Assembly (NCBI GenBank): GCA_012510865.1
Contig: JAAZHF010000376.1
Coordinates: 1 to 10,517 of the forward strand
Source: Gammaproteobacteria bacterium
GTDB taxonomy: Bacteria > Pseudomonadota > Gammaproteobacteria > Xanthomonadales > Xanthomonadaceae
Direction: 5' to 3'
Length of the DNA: 10,517 nt
Part shown: positions 8,893 to 10,517 of the stretch, one piece after another
How the letters are laid out: every line of letters starts with the position of its first letter
Position numbering within the stretch: position 1 is the first letter of the stretch
The notes under the pieces: generated by a model
Databases searched by the model: none
Seen by the model: only the letters and a program-made list of their open reading frames with translations
What the model was told of the DNA's origin: nothing
Translations under genes and position numbers: made by a program

Positions 8893-8919
8893 GCGCATGT
8901 GAATGGTTCTCATTAACAT
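8891..8919 (+). promoter_or_regulatory. Candidate promoter of the TonB receptor gene
   Basis: TTGCGC (8891-8896) and TAACAT (8914-8919) are 17 bases apart, with three and four of six consensus matches. The Fur-like site fills the spacer and covers most of the -10, the expected layout for iron repression. The implied leader is about 115 bases long and includes the hairpin at 8930-8971. Confidence 0.4.
8899..8917 (+). promoter_or_regulatory. Fur box upstream of the TonB receptor
   Basis: GTGAATGGTTCTCATTAAC agrees with the classical 19-bp Fur consensus GATAATGATAATCATTATC at 13 positions by direct comparison, including AATG and TCATTA. Its position before a siderophore receptor supports iron-dependent repression by Fur with Fe(II). 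Confidence 0.6.
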
Positions 8920-8929
8920 GGTGCGGATC

Positions 8930-8971
8930 TGAACGGCTGCCCGGGGATCCAGGGGATCAGGCAGCCGTTCA
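8930..8971 (+). promoter_or_regulatory. Nested hairpin in the leader of the TonB receptor gene
   Basis: TGAACGGCTGCC (8930-8941) and GGCAGCCGTTCA (8960-8971) are a perfect 12-bp inverted repeat. Within the loop, GATCC (8946-8950) can pair with GGATC (8954-8958) around AGG, and the loop also holds a direct repeat GGGGATC (8943-8949, 8952-8958). No T run follows, so it is not a simple terminator. It lies 69 bases before the start codon and should be in the mRNA leader. Its function is unknown; mRNA stability, a protein-binding site or attenuation are options. Confidence 0.55.
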
Positions 8972-9040
8972 ACGCGTCCAGCAGCCGCCAGCGACGTGGG
9001 CACTTCCTTTCCCATGCACACGTTCCGGAGCCATTCCCCG

Positions 9041-10517
9041 ATGTCGAACCCTGCAATCCGCGCCGACGGCGGCCGTGCGCGCACCCTCCTCTTCGTGGCA
9101 ATGGCGGCCCTGCTGCCCGTGTCGCAGGCCACGGCGCAGCCCGTGCAGCCCGACGGCGCCGGCGACGCGACCGATTTCGACGCCATCGTGGTGACCGCGG
9201 CGGGCTTCGAGCAGAAGATCACCGACGCGCCGGCCAGCATCAGCGTGATCACGCGCGAGGAGCTGGTGAAGCGACCCTACGTCACGCTGATCGACGCGGT
9301 GCGCGACCTCGAAGGCGTGGACGTGGGCGAGACCTCGGACAAGACCGGCCAGAAGACCATCAGCATGCGCGGCATGGGCCCGGACTACACCCTGGTCCTG
9401 ATCGACGGCAAGCGCCAGAACAACCACGGCGACATCTATCCGAACAACTTCGGCGGCAACCAGTTCAACCACGTCCCGCCGCTGGACATGATCGAGCGCA
9501 TCGAAGTGATCCGCGGGCCGGCCTCCACGCTGTACGGCGCCGACGCGCTCGGCGGCGTGATCAACATCATCACCCGCAAGGTCAGCAACCGCTGGCGCGG
9601 CTCCGCGACGGTCTCGCGAAACTTCCAGGAGAACGACGACTTCGGAACCGACAGCACGCTCGACTTCGCGGTCATGGGCCCGCTGGTCGAGGACGTGCTC
9701 GGCCTGGGCGTGCGCGGCTCCTGGTACGAGCGCGACGCGTCGACCCCGGAGTACGAGGTCATCACCGCGCCCGACGGCACCGCGTTCGAGCGCTCGCTGG
9801 GCTTCGGCGGCGGCGGCAAGACCGTGGACAACACCAACCGGTCCGCCGGCGTGACCCTGAGCTGGACGCCCGGCGGATTCCAGAGCCTGGTGTTCGATTA
9901 CGATCGCTCGGAGCAGGAATACGACAACACCCCGTACGTCAACAACCTGGGCACCGAGACCTATCCGCTGGGCACGGTCGACGGCATCGAGGGCCTGTGG
10001 CGCGCTGCGCCGCGCGTGGGCGACGCCGCCGAGCAGCGCGGCACCCGCGACCAGTGGTCGGTGGCCTACGAGGGCCAGTGGGACTGGGGCGACGGCTTCG
10101 TGTCGTTGGCGCACATCGAGACCGCCAACCACGGCCGTACGCTGCCCTTCACGGTGGCCGAACGCCTTCTCCACCAGGACATGTACTGCGGCAACGCGGC
10201 CACCTGCGCCGACGGCCCCTACGCCGGGCTGACGCGCGCAGAGCGCCGCCAGCTGGTCGAGGACACGTTCCTGCCCCGCCCGAAGCGGACCATGGAGAGC
10301 AGCCAGTACACGCTCGACGCCAAGCTCGCCTTCGCGGTCGGTGCACGCCACCACTTCATCGTCGGCGGCCAGCTGGTCGACGGCGAGCTCGAGGACGGCG
10401 TGTTCGGCATGGAAGGCGGCGGCGAAGGCGGCGGCACCGTGCAGGAGCATCGGATGTGGTCGCTGTTCGCCGAGGACAACTGGAGCCCCGTCGAGGCCCT
10501 GACCATCACCCTGGGCC
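9041..10517 (+). CDS. TonB-dependent outer-membrane receptor, siderophore type (5' part, runs off the window)
   Basis: The open frame gives 492 residues without a stop and continues beyond the window. A signal peptide (LLFVAMAALLPVSQATA, cut near residues 32-33) is followed by a TonB box DAIVVTA (47-53) and a plug domain with MRGMGPDYTLVLIDGKRQN (109-127), IERIEVIRGPASTLYGADA (151-169) and GGVINIITRK (171-180). Beta-barrel sequence follows. The pattern is that of FepA/CirA-like receptors for ferric catecholate siderophores and colicins, so it probably imports a ferri-siderophore using TonB energy; the ligand is not certain. A Cys pair (YCGNAATC) lies in a likely extracellular loop. GGAG at 9027-9030 supports the ATG at 9041; an in-frame ATG at 9014 adds nine residues but has no ribosome-binding site. 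Fur-like sites upstream indicate induction under iron limitation. Confidence 0.95.
   Translation, partial: MSNPAIRADGGRARTLLFVAMAALLPVSQATAQPVQPDGAGDATDFDAIVVTAAGFEQKITDAPASISVITREELVKRPYVTLIDAVRDLEGVDVGETSDKTGQKTISMRGMGPDYTLVLIDGKRQNNHGDIYPNNFGGNQFNHVPPLDMIERIEVIRGPASTLYGADALGGVINIITRKVSNRWRGSATVSRNFQENDDFGTDSTLDFAVMGPLVEDVLGLGVRGSWYERDASTPEYEVITAPDGTAFERSLGFGGGGKTVDNTNRSAGVTLSWTPGGFQSLVFDYDRSEQEYDNTPYVNNLGTETYPLGTVDGIEGLWRAAPRVGDAAEQRGTRDQWSVAYEGQWDWGDGFVSLAHIETANHGRTLPFTVAERLLHQDMYCGNAATCADGPYAGLTRAERRQLVEDTFLPRPKRTMESSQYTLDAKLAFAVGARHHFIVGGQLVDGELEDGVFGMEGGGEGGGTVQEHRMWSLFAEDNWSPVEALTITLG

Noticed and set aside
8969..10450. 493-codon open frame on the minus strand across the TonB receptor
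   Set aside because: It is a shadow of the receptor gene, with low-complexity His/Val/Ala-rich translation and no recognisable motif.

Overview
The window is very GC-rich, with strongly G/C-biased third codon positions. The order Rrf2 regulator, sufB, sufC, sufD, sufS, the style of the proteins and a GTAG-type REP element all point to a gammaproteobacterium of the Xanthomonadaceae/Lysobacteraceae (Lysobacter- or Luteimonas-like). This placement is inferred from recognised sequence patterns; no search was run.

Positions 1-2500 hold four unrelated-looking genes. These are a small four-helix membrane protein, a proline/alanine-rich lipoprotein with a C-terminal NTF2-like-looking domain, a SET-domain lysine methyltransferase with a complete post-SET zinc motif (minus strand, convergent with the lipoprotein), and a monohaem c-type cytochrome that looks like a lipoprotein (divergent from the SET gene).

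Positions 2514-8852 are an iron-sulfur cluster assembly (SUF) operon. A candidate promoter and an 18-bp inverted repeat precede an Rrf2-family regulator with three IscR-like cysteines. Then come sufB, sufC, sufD, sufS, a GNAT acetyltransferase and a Rieske-type ferredoxin. From sufC to the Rieske gene the junctions are tight (TGATG, ATGA, 28 bp, overlap). The exception is sufB-sufC, which holds a REP element. SufB and SufD form the scaffold, SufC is the ATPase, SufS supplies sulfur from cysteine, and the Rrf2 protein probably senses cluster status. No sufE/sufU or sufA is present here.

The most striking observation is in sufB. Codon 461 is TGA exactly where the family has a conserved cysteine, and the frame then stays open for 28 more well-conserved residues to the normal family C-terminus. 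It is a truncation of a key scaffold protein, a base-call error, or a recoded UGA.

Positions 8853-10517 begin an iron-uptake unit. Two tandem Fur-box-like palindromes overlap a candidate promoter, a strong nested hairpin lies in the leader, and the 5' part of a TonB-dependent siderophore receptor runs off the window end. The right two-thirds is therefore an iron homeostasis region: cluster assembly followed by siderophore-type iron import.
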